Assembly (NCBI GenBank): GCA_029204225.1
Contig: CM055098.1
Coordinates: forward strand, 49,166,277 to 49,230,276
DNA: 64,000 nt
Direction of reading: 5' to 3'
From: Diphasiastrum complanatum
Taxonomy: Eukaryota > Streptophyta > Lycopodiopsida > Lycopodiales > Lycopodiaceae
The position numbers and the translations under genes were made by a program. Each line of letters opens with the position of its first letter. Position 1 is the first letter of the stretch. The notes under the pieces were generated by a model that did not search any database, was not told where the DNA came from, and saw only the letters and a program-made list of their open reading frames with translations. Positions 38,246-55,799 of the stretch are shown here, one piece after another.

Positions 38246-38495
38246 CCCCTCCAACGCATTAAGCGTTGTCCTCAATGAACATTTCTCAAATAAACATTTA
38301 AAATTTCTGGATATTCTTGGAAGAATTCTTCTTCCATCCATCTTGCATCCGTAGTAGGATAGTTTTTAAACTTGAGGAGGTATAATGTAGAAGTTATTCT
38401 ATTTCTTCCAATAATTGTCTTGTGCATCAAGATCAGCTTAGGTTGAAGGATTTCTTTGGTTCCTTGAACTTTTGGAGGTTCGAAATCTGTAAATC
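38246..38495 (-). pseudogene. Chromodomain end of Pol and polypurine tract
   Basis: Downstream of the integrase tail, across a stop, the minus strand reads ITSTLYLLKFKNYPTTDARW and MEEEFFQEYPEI (38300-38420). This is the YLVKWKGYP...W(E) pattern of a chromodomain, which in chromoviruses guides integration to marked chromatin. The usual second aromatic (Trp of KWKGY) is Phe. GGAGGGG next to the LTR edge at 38252-38246 is the polypurine tract. Confidence 0.75.
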
Positions 38496-38496
38496 C

Positions 38497-39720
38497 TTAA
38501 GGTTCTGGACCATTGAATTTCTTTAGCAAGCTTACATGAAATTTGTTATGCAATTCAGGTTCACATGTAACCTCATTGATTACTTTCTTGACTTTAAAGG
38601 GTCCATAATACTTTTGGGCTAGTTCTGGGTAGAGTTTCATGCTGCCCTTCTTTTTTTTGAGCCTTTTCTTTTCAAATTTTAGGAGAACTAGTTCCCCTTC
38701 TTCGTACTTGATTGCCCTCCGACGCATATTTGCACTTTTCTGTTGTTTCTGTTGTGCACTTGCGATGGATTGCTGAACCTTCAAAAAGGTGTCTTGATAA
38801 TTCTGCACAAATTCATCTGAGGCAAATATCTTTTCTTTAGTCTAATACAGGAGGCACAATAGGTTTTCCATACATTACTTCAAAGGGCGCTTTACCAGTA
38901 GAAGAATGAACTGTGTTATTGTAAGCAAATTCTAGTATAGGGATATAGTGTTCCCATTGAGTCTTCTGATCACTCACATAATTTCTCAACAAGTCTATGA
39001 TGGTTCGATTAGTAATTTCACTTTGACCATCAGTTTGGGGGTGGAAAGAGGAAAAGAATTTAAGGGTTGTCCCTAGGTTATCAAAAAAGGGCTCTCCAAA
39101 AATCGCTAGTAAGTCTTGTCTCCCGATCAAACACTATACTCTTGGGTAGTCCATGCAGCCGAAAGATGTGACGGACAACAAATTAGCAACTTCAGGTCCT
39201 TTAAGCTTTTTCTTACAGGGAATAAAATGAGCCTGTTTGCTAAATCTATCAATGACAGTCCATATCATCTCATTCCCATTTTTGGTTTTAGGGAACTCAG
39301 AGACAAATTCCATGGTAATATGTTCCCAGGGAGCTTCAGGAATAGACAAGGGATGAAGTAATCCTGGAGTTTTTAATCCTCACTCATCTTTATTGTGTTG
39401 ACAAACTAGACATGCATTTATATAATGCCTTGTGTCTCGATGCATGGTAGGACAATAAAATAATCTTTTCAGGGCTTCCAAAGTTGAAGGAATTTCCCTA
39501 TGTCCTGCATAGGGTGGACTATGGGGTTTTTGAAGGATCTTGGTTCTAAATGCTATGGGAATACATAGCTTATCTTCTTTGAATAAATATCCTTCTTTCA
39601 AATCATAGTCTTTATGACTTTGATTTCTTTCAAGTATTTCAAAGATATGATGGAAGTCAAAATCACTAGCATACATACTTTTCATAGGAAGGAAATCTTC
39701 ATGATATGCTAGAGAAATAT
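38497..39720 (-). pseudogene. Chromovirus integrase
   Basis: Order from 39720: DALSRIPKVN (end of RNase H linker), HHCC zinc domain (YAGHREIPSTLEALKRLFYC...CLVCQHNKDE), core with WEHITMEFVSEFPKTKNGNE and VIDRFSKQAHFIPC, a break near 39130 around the second Asp, then FFSSFHPQTDGQSEITNR, which has Glu at the DDE position, and LEFAYNNTVHSSTGKAPFEV. The C-terminal GPY-like part is YEEGELVLLKFEKKRL...LAQKYYGPFKVKKVI. It inserts cDNA into the chromosome. The frame is broken at about 39365, 39130 and 38836. Confidence 0.9.
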
Positions 39721-39764
39721 GGTTGACCTTGGGGATTCTCGATAATGCATCGGCGACCTTATTA

Positions 39765-40800
39765 TCATTGCTGGGTGAGAAAGCACGTAAGATTTTGATA
39801 ATTTGTTTTAACTAGGAAATCATTTCCTAGTAGATAGTGCTTCCATAACTTAAGGGCATGAATAATGGCCAAAAGCTCTTTTTCATAAATGTCATACTGT
39901 CCTTTTGCCCCTTGAAGTCGTCTACTTTCAAAGGTTACAACATGACCTTCTTGGTTTAAGACTACCCCAATACAGTCTAGACTTGCATCCACTTCCACAA
40001 AGAAAGGCTTGCGAAGGTCGGGAATGATAAGAATGGGTCCAGTGGTAAGGGCATGCTTCAGAGTATCAAAGACATTTTGCTCTTTCTTATACAATGAAAT
40101 TTTACCCTCTTCTTAGTGAGTTCATGTAGTGGTGAAGCTATATGAGCAAAATGGCAAATAAATTTTCTATAATAGGAACATAAGCCTAGGAAAGACCGAA
40201 CTTCATATATATTTCTTGGTTTGGGCCAGTTTTGTATGGCTTCAATCTTTGAAGGATCCATTTGGATTCCTTCCTTAAAAATCATATGTCCTAGAAAGTG
40301 TATATTTTCTAGGAAGAATTCGCTTTTCTTGACTTTTATGAGAAGTGAGTTTTCTTGTAGAGTTCTAAAGACGATATCTAGATGTCTTTTATGTTCTTCT
40401 TCATTTGCACTGAAGACTAAGATATCATCAAAGAATGTTCCTACAAAACGTCTATGGGGTCGAAAGACTCGTTTCATCATTCTATTGAATGTTGTGGGAG
40501 CATTAGTAAGACCAAATGGTACCAGTAAAAATTCGTAAAGGCTAGAGTTAGTCCTGAAAGCAGTTTTATGGACATCTTCAGGTGCTACTCGAATTTGGTG
40601 GTATCCACTTGTCAAATCAATTTTACTAAAGATACAAGATCCATTTATCCTATCCATAATGTCATCTATTCTTGGAATAGGAAAATGGTTCTTAACTATA
40701 ATCTTGTTTAGAGCACGATAGTCCACACACATCCTAAAACTCCCATCTTTCTTTTGTACCAGAAGTACGGAGAACAATAGGGGGAGTTACTGGATTTATA
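39765..40800 (-). pseudogene. Chromovirus reverse transcriptase and RNase H
   Basis: RT (240-codon frame, 40058-40777): LVQKKDGSFRMCVDYRALNK, FPIPRIDDIMDRINGSCIFS, KIDLTSGYHQIRV, FGLTNAPTTFNRMM, and the catalytic box TFFDDILVFS, where the residue before DD is Phe instead of the usual Val/Leu/Ile. It ends LRSFLGL-like (VRSFLGLCSYYRKFI). A shift near 40100 leads to RNase H: PFFVEVDASLDCIGVVLNQ, YEKELLAIIHALKLWKHYLL. The RT frame itself is uninterrupted, which fits a relatively young insertion. Confidence 0.93.
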
Positions 40801-40858
40801 AGGCCTTTCTTTAACAAGTCATTAATTTGCTTAGAAATTTATTCTTGTTGAGAATGGC

Positions 40859-42391
40859 TTATCCTATAGGGAGGTCTATTGGGTAGGAACTTCCAGGAAT
40901 AATGTCTATCGTATGATCTTCAGGTCTTTCAAGGGGTAAGGACTTTGGTAACTCATCAGAATAACAAGAAGAATACTCTAATAAAAAGTCTTTTCTATTA
41001 TTGTCCAAAGAATGTGCATTTCCATCAACATCATCATCCATACTTTGAACAAACAAAAAGTAAAAAAATACCATTTTTTTTAGTACTTTTGATACTTGAA
41101 TATGGCTTACCAAAGAAATTGTTTCGCCACTTTGTCCTGCATGCAAACTAACATCTTTACCTTTGTGCTTTCATGAAATCAAATGCTTATTGTAGTCCAC
41201 CAGAGGATTGTGCATTTTGTGCCAAGGCATGTCTAAGATTACATCTACTCCCTTGCAAAGGACCCACCATGATTTCTATAGGTTCATAGTAGTCGGAGAT
41301 TTGGAGCTTAAGTTTTTCAATTATAGGGTAAATGTTTGCATCACCATCAACAAAAGCACTTCTAGCCTTAAGCATAGATTCAAAAAAAGAACCAACTCCT
41401 ATCTCTTGTGCAAGCTTAAAAGAGATGAAATTATGAGAGGAACCTGCATCAAAGAGAATTAGATAGAGTTTGTTATGGATTTGTCCCCATGTTTTGAGAA
41501 GATCATGGGTTTGAGTATCTTCAATGCTTTGTACGGCCACCTGCTTCCCTTTGTCTGCATTTGAAGCTTTGGCATCTTTGAGTGGACATTTGAAGAAAAT
41601 GTGTCCCTTTTTCCCACACTTAAAGCATCTTCCTTCGTTGCGATAGGCCTGCATTTGTTCTTTGGAAAGATGTTGAGTCTTTTCTTTTGGATTTTGAGTT
41701 GTGGGAGGTTCCTTCCTTTTGTTCCCGCCTCCATTTCGATGACTATCTTGCAGCTCAATTCTGGTAGCATAGTATATGACTTGTTCTAAAGTACCAACTT
41801 GTACTAGATCTAAGCCATATTGTATACTCCTATGCAAACCCGAATAAAACTTCCTTGTTTGCTCTTTCTTGGAAATGGAATGCAAAGTTTGAACTTTCAA
41901 AAGCAATTTCCAAAATTCTTAACATACTCAACTACTTTTTCATTTTGCTTTTGCCTAAAGATGTCCCAAGCAGCTAAAGTATCTTTCTTATATTCTTTTG
42001 GCAAAAAGTGAGCTTTAATTTTTTTTTTTAAAGTTATGCCATGTGGATGCAGCTTCGTGATTTGATTTCATAGCTGCCCACCATAGTGAAACATACTTAT
42101 CTAGATGTAACGTTGCAAATCGAATCTTGGAATGATTTGAGTATCTACTTTTCTCAAAGAAAGTATCAAGATTTCGAATCCAAGCAAGCAAACTCTCTTC
42201 ATTGCTAGTATCTCCATCGAACTTAGAAAACTTGAAAAGTTTATTATCAATCTTAGCAACCCTCCTTTTCGTAGATCAAGTAGAAAAAGTTGACTTGGAA
42301 GAAACATGAGGTGATGATGACATAGATGAAGATGAGCTTGAAGAGCCTCATGATGAGCTATCCGTCTTCGATTGGAGTTTCTGGAATTCAC
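40859..42391 (-). pseudogene. Chromovirus Gag-protease and linker
   Basis: The capsid region at 42260-41910 (FKFSKFDGDTSNEESLLAWI, YVSLWWAAMKSN) has shifts near 42020 and 41900. The open frame at 41187-41906 has the Gag C-terminus (FYSGLHRSIQYGLDLVQVGT), an intact zinc knuckle CFKCGKKGHIFFKC at about 41610, and protease LFDAGSSHNFISFKLAQEIG at about 41440, with DAG in place of DSG/DTG. 41146-40859 is the protease-RT linker (DELPKSLPLERPEDHTIDII). Confidence 0.88.
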
Positions 42392-42704
42392 CTGAAATAC
42401 ACAAACTCAAGGCAAAAAGTACGAATAGGCTTGTGATTCAGAGAAATGCCATTATCCAAAAAGGAAGATAGAAGCTCGCATTAACAAAATATTGTCTCTA
42501 AAATAGAAAGCAAGTTGAGGATCCCCCAAATGGAGTCTATTAGCTCTAATATTATAGAGATCTTGTAAGAAGAAAGAAATTTGAACGGAAGGGAAATCTA
42601 TTTGAAAGTAAACATACAAAGTCCTATGCATTGGCATTTGTTTCAAGAACGAATAAACAAGGCCTTCACATCAATTTCACAAAGAAAGAAAAATAGTAGA
42701 CCTT

Positions 42705-42717
42705 GAGTCTGATACCA
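42705..42717 (-). promoter_or_regulatory. Primer-binding site of the chromovirus
   Basis: Minus strand TGGTATCAGACTC, four bases inside the 5' LTR edge. It matches the initiator tRNA-Met site for ten bases. Confidence 0.8.
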
Positions 42718-42721
42718 AAAC

Positions 42722-44601
<1,880 letters not shown>

Positions 44602-45299
44602 CTCTGGTGTTATATACATGGCATTGCCACGCACATGCTCTCGTGTGACAACTCCCCCTAACTACCCACACCACTAACACTAACAGTCAATCTGTGCTCG
44701 ACACTTTGCAAGTTTGAAACCAAACTTACGGTCGGCGAACATGTCACTTCCTGAATGACATGACCTGTAGGTCCAAGCAACAACGCCCTACGCTCTGCTT
44801 GTTTCTTCCTATTCAACCTCCTCCTCCATGCAGACTGACTCTCACCCTCCAGAGTTATGTATAAAGAGTTGCTTCGCACACACTCGGGAGTGTCCATGTC
44901 ATGGAATCACTCACTCAAATGCAAAACACGTGCAAAAATTGGAACAAAAACCATCAGGTTTTATATCAAACATTGAAAAATAACATGAAAACTAATTTAA
45001 GTAGACTATAAACTTATATTAAGAGAATGAGAGACAGATTATTGGTTCAGGGGTGAAAATTACGTATAAGTAGATTAGAGTTTAGGAATAATGGGGTGCG
45101 ATTTTAGGCCCTGTCATACACATAGTCTTTAGGCATTAAGCTTCACACATTACATTTTAGGTAGTAGCCTTTAGTATTTAGGCATTACGTGTGAAATATT
45201 TCAGATCAATGATTATCCAAATCCATAAACTGGCCTTGGGTTAGAAAGAGAACAAATCAAATTACTCCTCTCAATAATTCTGCATTGATCAGATTCAAA
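44602..45299. other. Right flank of the chromovirus; possible exon-like frame
   Basis: On the minus strand 44897-44658 is open for 79 codons (MDTPECVRSNSLYITLEGES, RRRLNRKKQAERRALLLGPT), with a donor-like GTAAGT at about 44734. It may be a piece of an interrupted plant gene or old element. No family is recognised. 44900-45299 has no frame; its right part may be decayed copia Pol. Confidence 0.3.
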
Positions 45300-45803
45300 A
45301 TCCACCTTATGACCTAAATCTGTAATTTTACTTACTGATAATAGGTTTCTAGAGAGTTTAGAAACATACAAGACTTTTGACAGTAGTTTGAATTGAGCAT
45401 GCTAGAATCTTAATCTTACAATACCTTCACCTTCAATAGTGTGAGTGCTATCATCACCAAGATGAAATACTTCTTTGTGTTATAAGGCATATAGGAATAA
45501 AAAATCTCACGATGATTGGTCATATGTTGAGTAGCTCAAGAATCTAAAAACCACGAATAATCCGAATTCGCGTGTTTGTCTTTGACCATAAACGTACCTT
45601 CATCCATTTTAACTTCAGGAAATGTTGTAACTATATTTGCTTGTTGATCAAGCTGTTTGGCTGCGTTCTTTGCTTTGAGAATTCGACAATTCTGGATCTC
45701 ATGGTTATTGCGCTTGTAATACCTACAAAACATCTTCTTCTTCGACGAATGTGGATTCAATGATTGTCTTTGACTTTGAGTTTGTTTCTAATTCGATGCA
45801 GAC
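45300..45803 (-). pseudogene. Older copia element, Gag end and protease (left piece)
   Basis: Minus strand from 45803: NPHSSKKKMFCRYYKRNNHE, a zinc knuckle whose second Cys is Tyr (CRYYKRNNHEIQNC), then SWFLDS at about 45540 followed by a stop and ATQHM, the DSGATQHM protease site with a stop inside. Decayed protease continues to about 45300. It is the downstream half of the Gag whose upstream half lies at 50013-50620; a younger element separates them. Confidence 0.8.
45799..45803. other. Target-site duplication CAGAC, left copy
   Basis: CAGAC here and at 50008-50012 flank the younger copia element exactly. Identical 5-mers at both LTR outer edges are the standard footprint of copia integration and fix the element's limits. 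Confidence 0.88.
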
Positions 45804-46435
45804 TGTTGAATTCACACGTGTGGATTGTCCACTACATGTACTTGTGATCTCCTAAGGTTTGTAGATGTACCAAGATGAAGACTAGATTGAGGCTAGAAAT
45901 TCAATGACACTCAAAATCCACTCAATCTCAAAATCAATTAGATCCAAATGAGGAGTACAATGATACTAGTAGATCCACAAGCTATCACTATGCTTAACTA
46001 TGATTGGATCACACTTTGCCACCTCTTAATCCTATTGGACCATTGATCCATGCACCTCTTAATTCTATTGGACTATATTCAAGCACACCTCAAATTCCTA
46101 TTGGACCACACATGGTTCCACCTCTAAGTCCTATTGGACCTCTTAAACTTCATCAAACAAAAGCATTACACTTGTGTACACTCTAATTGGCACAAGTTTG
46201 GCCTCCTACTCTATTTTGGCTCAATAGTGGCATAACAAGTGGAAATGGATAATTTGCCATCTATGCCAAATTTGACCCTATCAACATCCTACACCTAAAT
46301 GCTTGACTATGACATTCTATGAGACTCCTATATCAAACATTTTTATTTACTTTACAATTCTTCACACGTGGGAACATCCTCCACACATGTGAGATTCACT
46401 TACAAACTTCTATAATAAAAAATAACAAACTCACA
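45804..46435 (-). repeat. 3' LTR of the younger copia, internally deleted
   Basis: It aligns with 49185-50007 but lacks about 170 bp after CTAGATTGAGG (present at 49275-49445 in the other LTR) and about 18 bp near its end. Both carry CACACGTGTGG and CACACATGTGAG E-box-like palindromes. Confidence 0.9.
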
Positions 46436-46539
46436 CTCCTCCTCAAAAAATAGCTTGGAAAGGTACTAGATCACTTGAGAAGTTTGTAAATCTTTTGAGT
46501 GGATCCTTTGGTATGCATAAGAAGTGAAGATCAGCCAAG

Positions 46540-47276
46540 GGATCCATCATAGCAGCACCCTCACCATATCCATGATAAGATCTCTTTGGTAGAGATCTCT
46601 TGCCAATGCCTTTGAAGAGTGCTCCACCAATATGCCACTATGATCATGGGCTTCCTCCATGCTTGATGATGATCTTTGTTTTGAAAGTTCCACTTGCATG
46701 ATGGATGCACCATAAATAGAGAAATCTGAGGCTTCCAAGCCTCATAAGGATCATGGAGATCAAGATCATAAGATGTGAAACAATGATGATTATCAAGATT
46801 ATGCTTTCTAGCTTGACTAGTCCACATACAATGAATTATATCCATGATGGATCTAATCTTGATATCAAAGACTATCTTGATCTTTTTTAGGCTAGTTACT
46901 CTCTCAAGGATGTAAGTGTCCACTTTGGATGCTTCACTTAATCTCAAGAGGAGTTTACAATTTGCCTCAAAACATGTGAAAACATGATTTTCAAAAAAGT
47001 GAGTACCAAGTTCAATCTTGTTCTTACTAGAACCAAGAGCATACTTTTGACAATACAATATCTTGCTTTCAAAAAGTATTGGAAACACATCTAAGTTAAT
47101 AATGGAGAAGCCTTGATCTCGGCCACTTCCAAGATTGAATCTTCATGCAATGTGACATCTCTATTCACAATCACTTTTGAAATAGAGAGTGTAAAGACAC
47201 TAAAGGCCTCCTTGATGGATGAGTATCCAATCATGATCCATGAGCTTGGATCATCCTTCCTCCTTGTTTCCAACAC
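46540..47276 (-). pseudogene. Remnants of copia integrase end and Pol tail
   Basis: 47276-47100 reads SSWIMIGYSSIKEAFSVFTL...VIVNRDVTLHEDS, the integrase C-terminal end. It is fused directly behind protease sequence, so integrase core is deleted. 47088-46561 is open for 175 codons; its last part (YWWSTLQRHW...STKEIL and overlapping GGALFKGIGKRSLPKR) resembles the extreme end of Pol. RT and most of RNase H are absent. Confidence 0.6.
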
Positions 47277-48428
47277 TTAAGATGTTCTTTGTAAGCTTTG
47301 GGACAAAAAGAACATTGTTGAGAAAGAGATTTTTAGAAGATGCAAGCTTAGAGGGAATAATCCCTACTCCTTCAATATTGCACTCATGCTTACTTGCAAA
47401 GTATATGGTCTTCTTGACTCCATCATAAGGCAAAATAGATGAAAAAAAGTTCTTGGAGCCACACATATGTGAAGATGCTCCACTATCAATATACCATGAG
47501 TCATCCTTGTTGAAGGTGGAAGAGGAGAAGCTTGATGCCATAAGAGAGCCTTCTCCATCACTTGCAATATAGTCTTCTTTCTCATTGGTGATGTTGGCTT
47601 GATTGAGTTGATTCTTCTTCTTGGAGCAATTGGTGGCATAATGGCCTTTCTTGCCACAATAAAAGCACTTGATCTTCTTCTTCTTGAGATTTGAATTAGA
47701 AGCATGAGAGGTATCCTCCTCCTCTCCATCTTGGTCTTTAGCTTTCTCATTAGAGAAGTGATGGTGTTGCTTCTTACTCTTCTCTTTGTGCTTGGCAAAT
47801 AGAACTTTGCCATCATCATGATTGAGTGATATCTTGTCCATCCTCAAGAGTTTGTACTCTTGTCTTGATTCTTCAGAAATAAGCACACTTTGAAGGGCCT
47901 CCAAACTTGGTAGCTCCTCCTTAATGGCATAGGATTGGACAAGGTTGTCATATTCATCTCTCAAGCCATTGAGAATGACTTGGACTAGCTCACTTTAATT
48001 GATTGAGTCACCAATACATGCAAGCTCCCTATGAATATCCTTGACTCTCAAAACATAATTACATGCACTCTCATCACTCTTTTGACTACTTTGGAAGATT
48101 TGATTTCTAAGAGTGAGGAGCCTAGAGGGTTCTTAGCCTCATAGATGGACTTGAGACAATCCCAAGCTTCCTTGGAAGTAGAACAATCACCAATCTCCCT
48201 CAATATCTCATTAGAGACATTCATCTTAATGTAGTGGAGAGCCATCCTAGCTCTCTTCTTGTATTTTTGTACTTCTTGAAGGACTTGAGGCTCCTCCTCA
48301 ATCCCAAGTACAATGTCCATCACATCTTGGAGTATCAAGATGGACTCCATCCTCAACTTCCATATTGAATAACTGGAAGTAGACAATCTCTCACTTGGTT
48401 GCAACAAGTATGAACTCATTGAAGTCAT
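47251..48428 (-). pseudogene. Copia Gag and protease of the younger element
   Basis: The first frame 48428-48048 (MTSMSSYLLQPSERLSTSSY, SIWKLRMESILILQDVMDIV, STSKEAWDCLKSIYEAKNPL) breaks near 48050. The second, 47964-47251, has capsid end, an intact zinc knuckle CFYCGKKGHYATNC at about 47660, and protease SWYIDSGASSHMCGSKNFF, with VLFVPKLTKNILSVGN. Both enzymatic and zinc motifs are intact, only one or two frame breaks. Gag from this copy could have been supplied in trans to relatives until recently, which is inference. Confidence 0.88.
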
Positions 48429-49172
48429 GTAAAGTGGAGATAAATAAAAGTGATGAACAAAAAATGTTGCTTCTCTCTCACTAAAGGATCCAATAATGGT
48501 GTGCTACCATCTCCTATGTAAGATCTTGCAACAAACTGTGAGATGATTCTCACTAGCTATCTCAATCTCTCCAAAACTAGATCTACTTCACATCAAATGA
48601 TGGAGTATGGGGAAAGTTAGGATTAAACACTCTTAGCACGTGTAAAATACACTAAGAAACCAAATTTGACTCAAATACAATGATATTGCATGAAACAAAA
48701 TGGCTAAGATCTCAAAACAGTGCCTAGATCACGTATAGATGAGATTGGTAAGCATTCAACTGTGATTTTGGATCAAACAGACAATCTCTTGACCAAACCA
48801 AATGTGTCCACCCAGGTCTAGGTGCCCTACCTAACCCTCTTCAAAAACTTATAACTTTTGATTGGCACAACCAAATGGAATGAAACTGATTGCATCAGAA
48901 ACTAGACAAAAATAGCCTCAAAAGAAGATGTCTAGCAAGATTTTTGGATCAACCATGAAAGAGAACTCCCAAACTAAAATTGGATGTTCCTCATACGTGT
49001 CTAAGCACCTGATGCCATACAGTACCAGGTCAAACCCAATCAATGCCCTATTGATATCTTTTGATCCAAAATTGGACAAGATAGCTAGGAAAATGGATCT
49101 TGACAATTTCTAGCTCAAGATTGATGAATAGTTTTCACTCAAATGGATTAAAATGATGGTAACCTTAGGTAG

Positions 49173-49184
49173 GCTCTGATACCA
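49173..49184 (-). promoter_or_regulatory. Primer-binding site of the younger copia
   Basis: Minus strand TGGTATCAGAGC, exact initiator tRNA-Met site, directly abutting the LTR edge at 49185. Confidence 0.94.
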
Positions 49185-50007
49185 TGTTGAATTTCACACG
49201 TGTGGATTGTCCACTACATGTACTTGTGATCTCCTAAGGGTGTAGATGTACCAAGATCAAGACTAGATTGAGATTCAAGATCTATCTTTGATTCTATGGC
49301 AAAAACACACTACTACATGCATTCAATCACTTCCAACTCTCACTCACACGTGTGGGAAGTGTTCCAAAAGTATTCTAAGTAAAAACAAGCTGCTCTCTTC
49401 GGGTAGAGAGAGAAAAACCATCATGAGCTCTCGAGTAGAGAGAGAAAGCTAGAAATTCAATGACACTCAAAATCCACTCAATCTCAAAATCAATTAGATA
49501 AATGAAGAGTACAATGATACTAGTAGATCCACGAGCTATCACTATGCTTAACTATGATTGGATCACACTTTGCCACCTCTTAATCCTATTGGACCATTGA
49601 TCCATGCACCTCTTAATTTTATTGGACTATATTCAAGCACACCTCAAATTCCTATTGGACCACACATGGTTCCACCTCTAAATCCTATTGGACCTCTTAA
49701 ACTTCATCAAACAAAAGCATTACACTTGTCTACACTCTAATTGGCACAATTTTGGCCTCCTACTCTATTTTGGCTCAATAGTGGCATTACAAGTGGAAAT
49801 GGATAATTTGCCATCTATGCCAAATTTGACCCTATCAACATCCTACACCTAAATGCTTGACTATGAAATTCTATGAGACCCCTATATCAAACATTTTTAT
49901 TTACTTTAAAATTCTCCACACGTGGGAACATCCTCCACACATGTGAGATTCACTTACAAACTTCTATCATAAAAAATACCAAGCTAGATTTTTGCCAATT
50001 TCTCACA
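49185..50007 (-). repeat. 5' LTR of the younger copia, 823 bp
   Basis: TGTTGAATTTCACACGTGTG...AATTTCTCACA on the plus strand, between the primer site and target duplication CAGAC. It includes CTCTCGAGTAGAGAGAGAAA-type purine-rich repeats absent from the 3' LTR through its deletion. A solo LTR of a related family lies at 53852-54683. Confidence 0.92.
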
Positions 50008-50620
50008 CAGACTGCTTGGAGCTTTTCTGCTTTTGTCATTTCGAGCCCTTACAAGGTGTCTTGACTTTTTCGATTATCGTCTTGCAACAACATAGTGATG
50101 ACTCTCTATATAGAGGGCAGACTTGAAAGCAATGTCATGATTGTGTCTTGATCATCTATGACTGATCCGATAGCGGCCATCTGTTGCAAGAGATTCATAA
50201 ACTGGTTAATATGATTTTGAAGATAATCATTATTCGACATCTTGAGTGTGACGAATTTTCTTCGAAGATATAACTTGGTAGTTACGTCTCTCACATCATA
50301 TAGTGAGCCCAGGATGTCCCAAACTTCTTTCGAAGTTTTAGCTTTAGCTACGTGGCCAATTTGAGTATCCGATATATTGAGGATAATAAGTGCGAAAGCT
50401 TTACCATCCTTCGATTTTCACTTTGAGTCGTCTGTGTCATCTTCATATTTCACTTCGATACTTGTAACATCCCACAAATCGTAGGCGATTAGCAAGGTCT
50501 TCATCTTAAATATCTATAAATGATAATTGGATCCATTCAGCTTGTCTACAATAAGACCGACTTTAGTTTGAGATCCATTTGAAACTTTTGACTGTCGATA
50601 ATTTGACTGTCGTTAAGAAA
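50008..50620 (-). pseudogene. Older copia element, Gag N-terminal part (right piece)
   Basis: Starts with the right copy of CAGAC (50008-50012). Minus strand from about 50590: VGLIVDKLNGSNY, LLIAYDLWDV, KEVWDILGSLYDVRDVTTKL, YLRRKFVTLKMSNNDYLQNH, then MAAIGSVIDDQDTIMTLLSS. This is the copia capsid domain that continues, across the nested element, at 45803. Homologous to 14826-15190. Confidence 0.85.
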
Positions 50621-50768
50621 AAAGTACAATGCTGCGCTACAATTGAAAATCAATTCTCTGATACTGAAACAAATTGATTCGAACTGAATAATAATTTGAT
50701 ATCGTGAAAGATATCAAGTATAAGAGCTTGCGCTCTGATATAGTATTAGGCCTTGAAGAAGAATCAAG

Positions 50769-50780
50769 GTTTTGATACCA
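50769..50780 (-). promoter_or_regulatory. Primer-binding site of the older copia
   Basis: Minus strand TGGTATCAAAAC next to TGTTGGAAAGAGG at 50781, a TG LTR edge. It differs from the initiator tRNA-Met site from the ninth base on. Confidence 0.7.
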
Positions 50781-55787
<5,007 letters not shown>

Positions 55788-55799
55788 CCACCAACCGTA

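Larger units (their letters stand above)
45804..50007 (-). mobile_element. Younger Ty1/copia element, internally deleted, nested
   Basis: LTRs at 45804-46435 and 49185-50007 are in the same orientation, with TGTTGAATT and TCTCACA outer ends on the plus strand, primer site at 49173-49184 and a polypurine-like TTGAGGAGGAG (minus strand) at 46436-46446. Gag and protease remain; most of integrase and all of the RT core are deleted. Flanked by CAGAC on both sides. It inserted into the Gag gene of an older copia element of another family. Confidence 0.93.
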
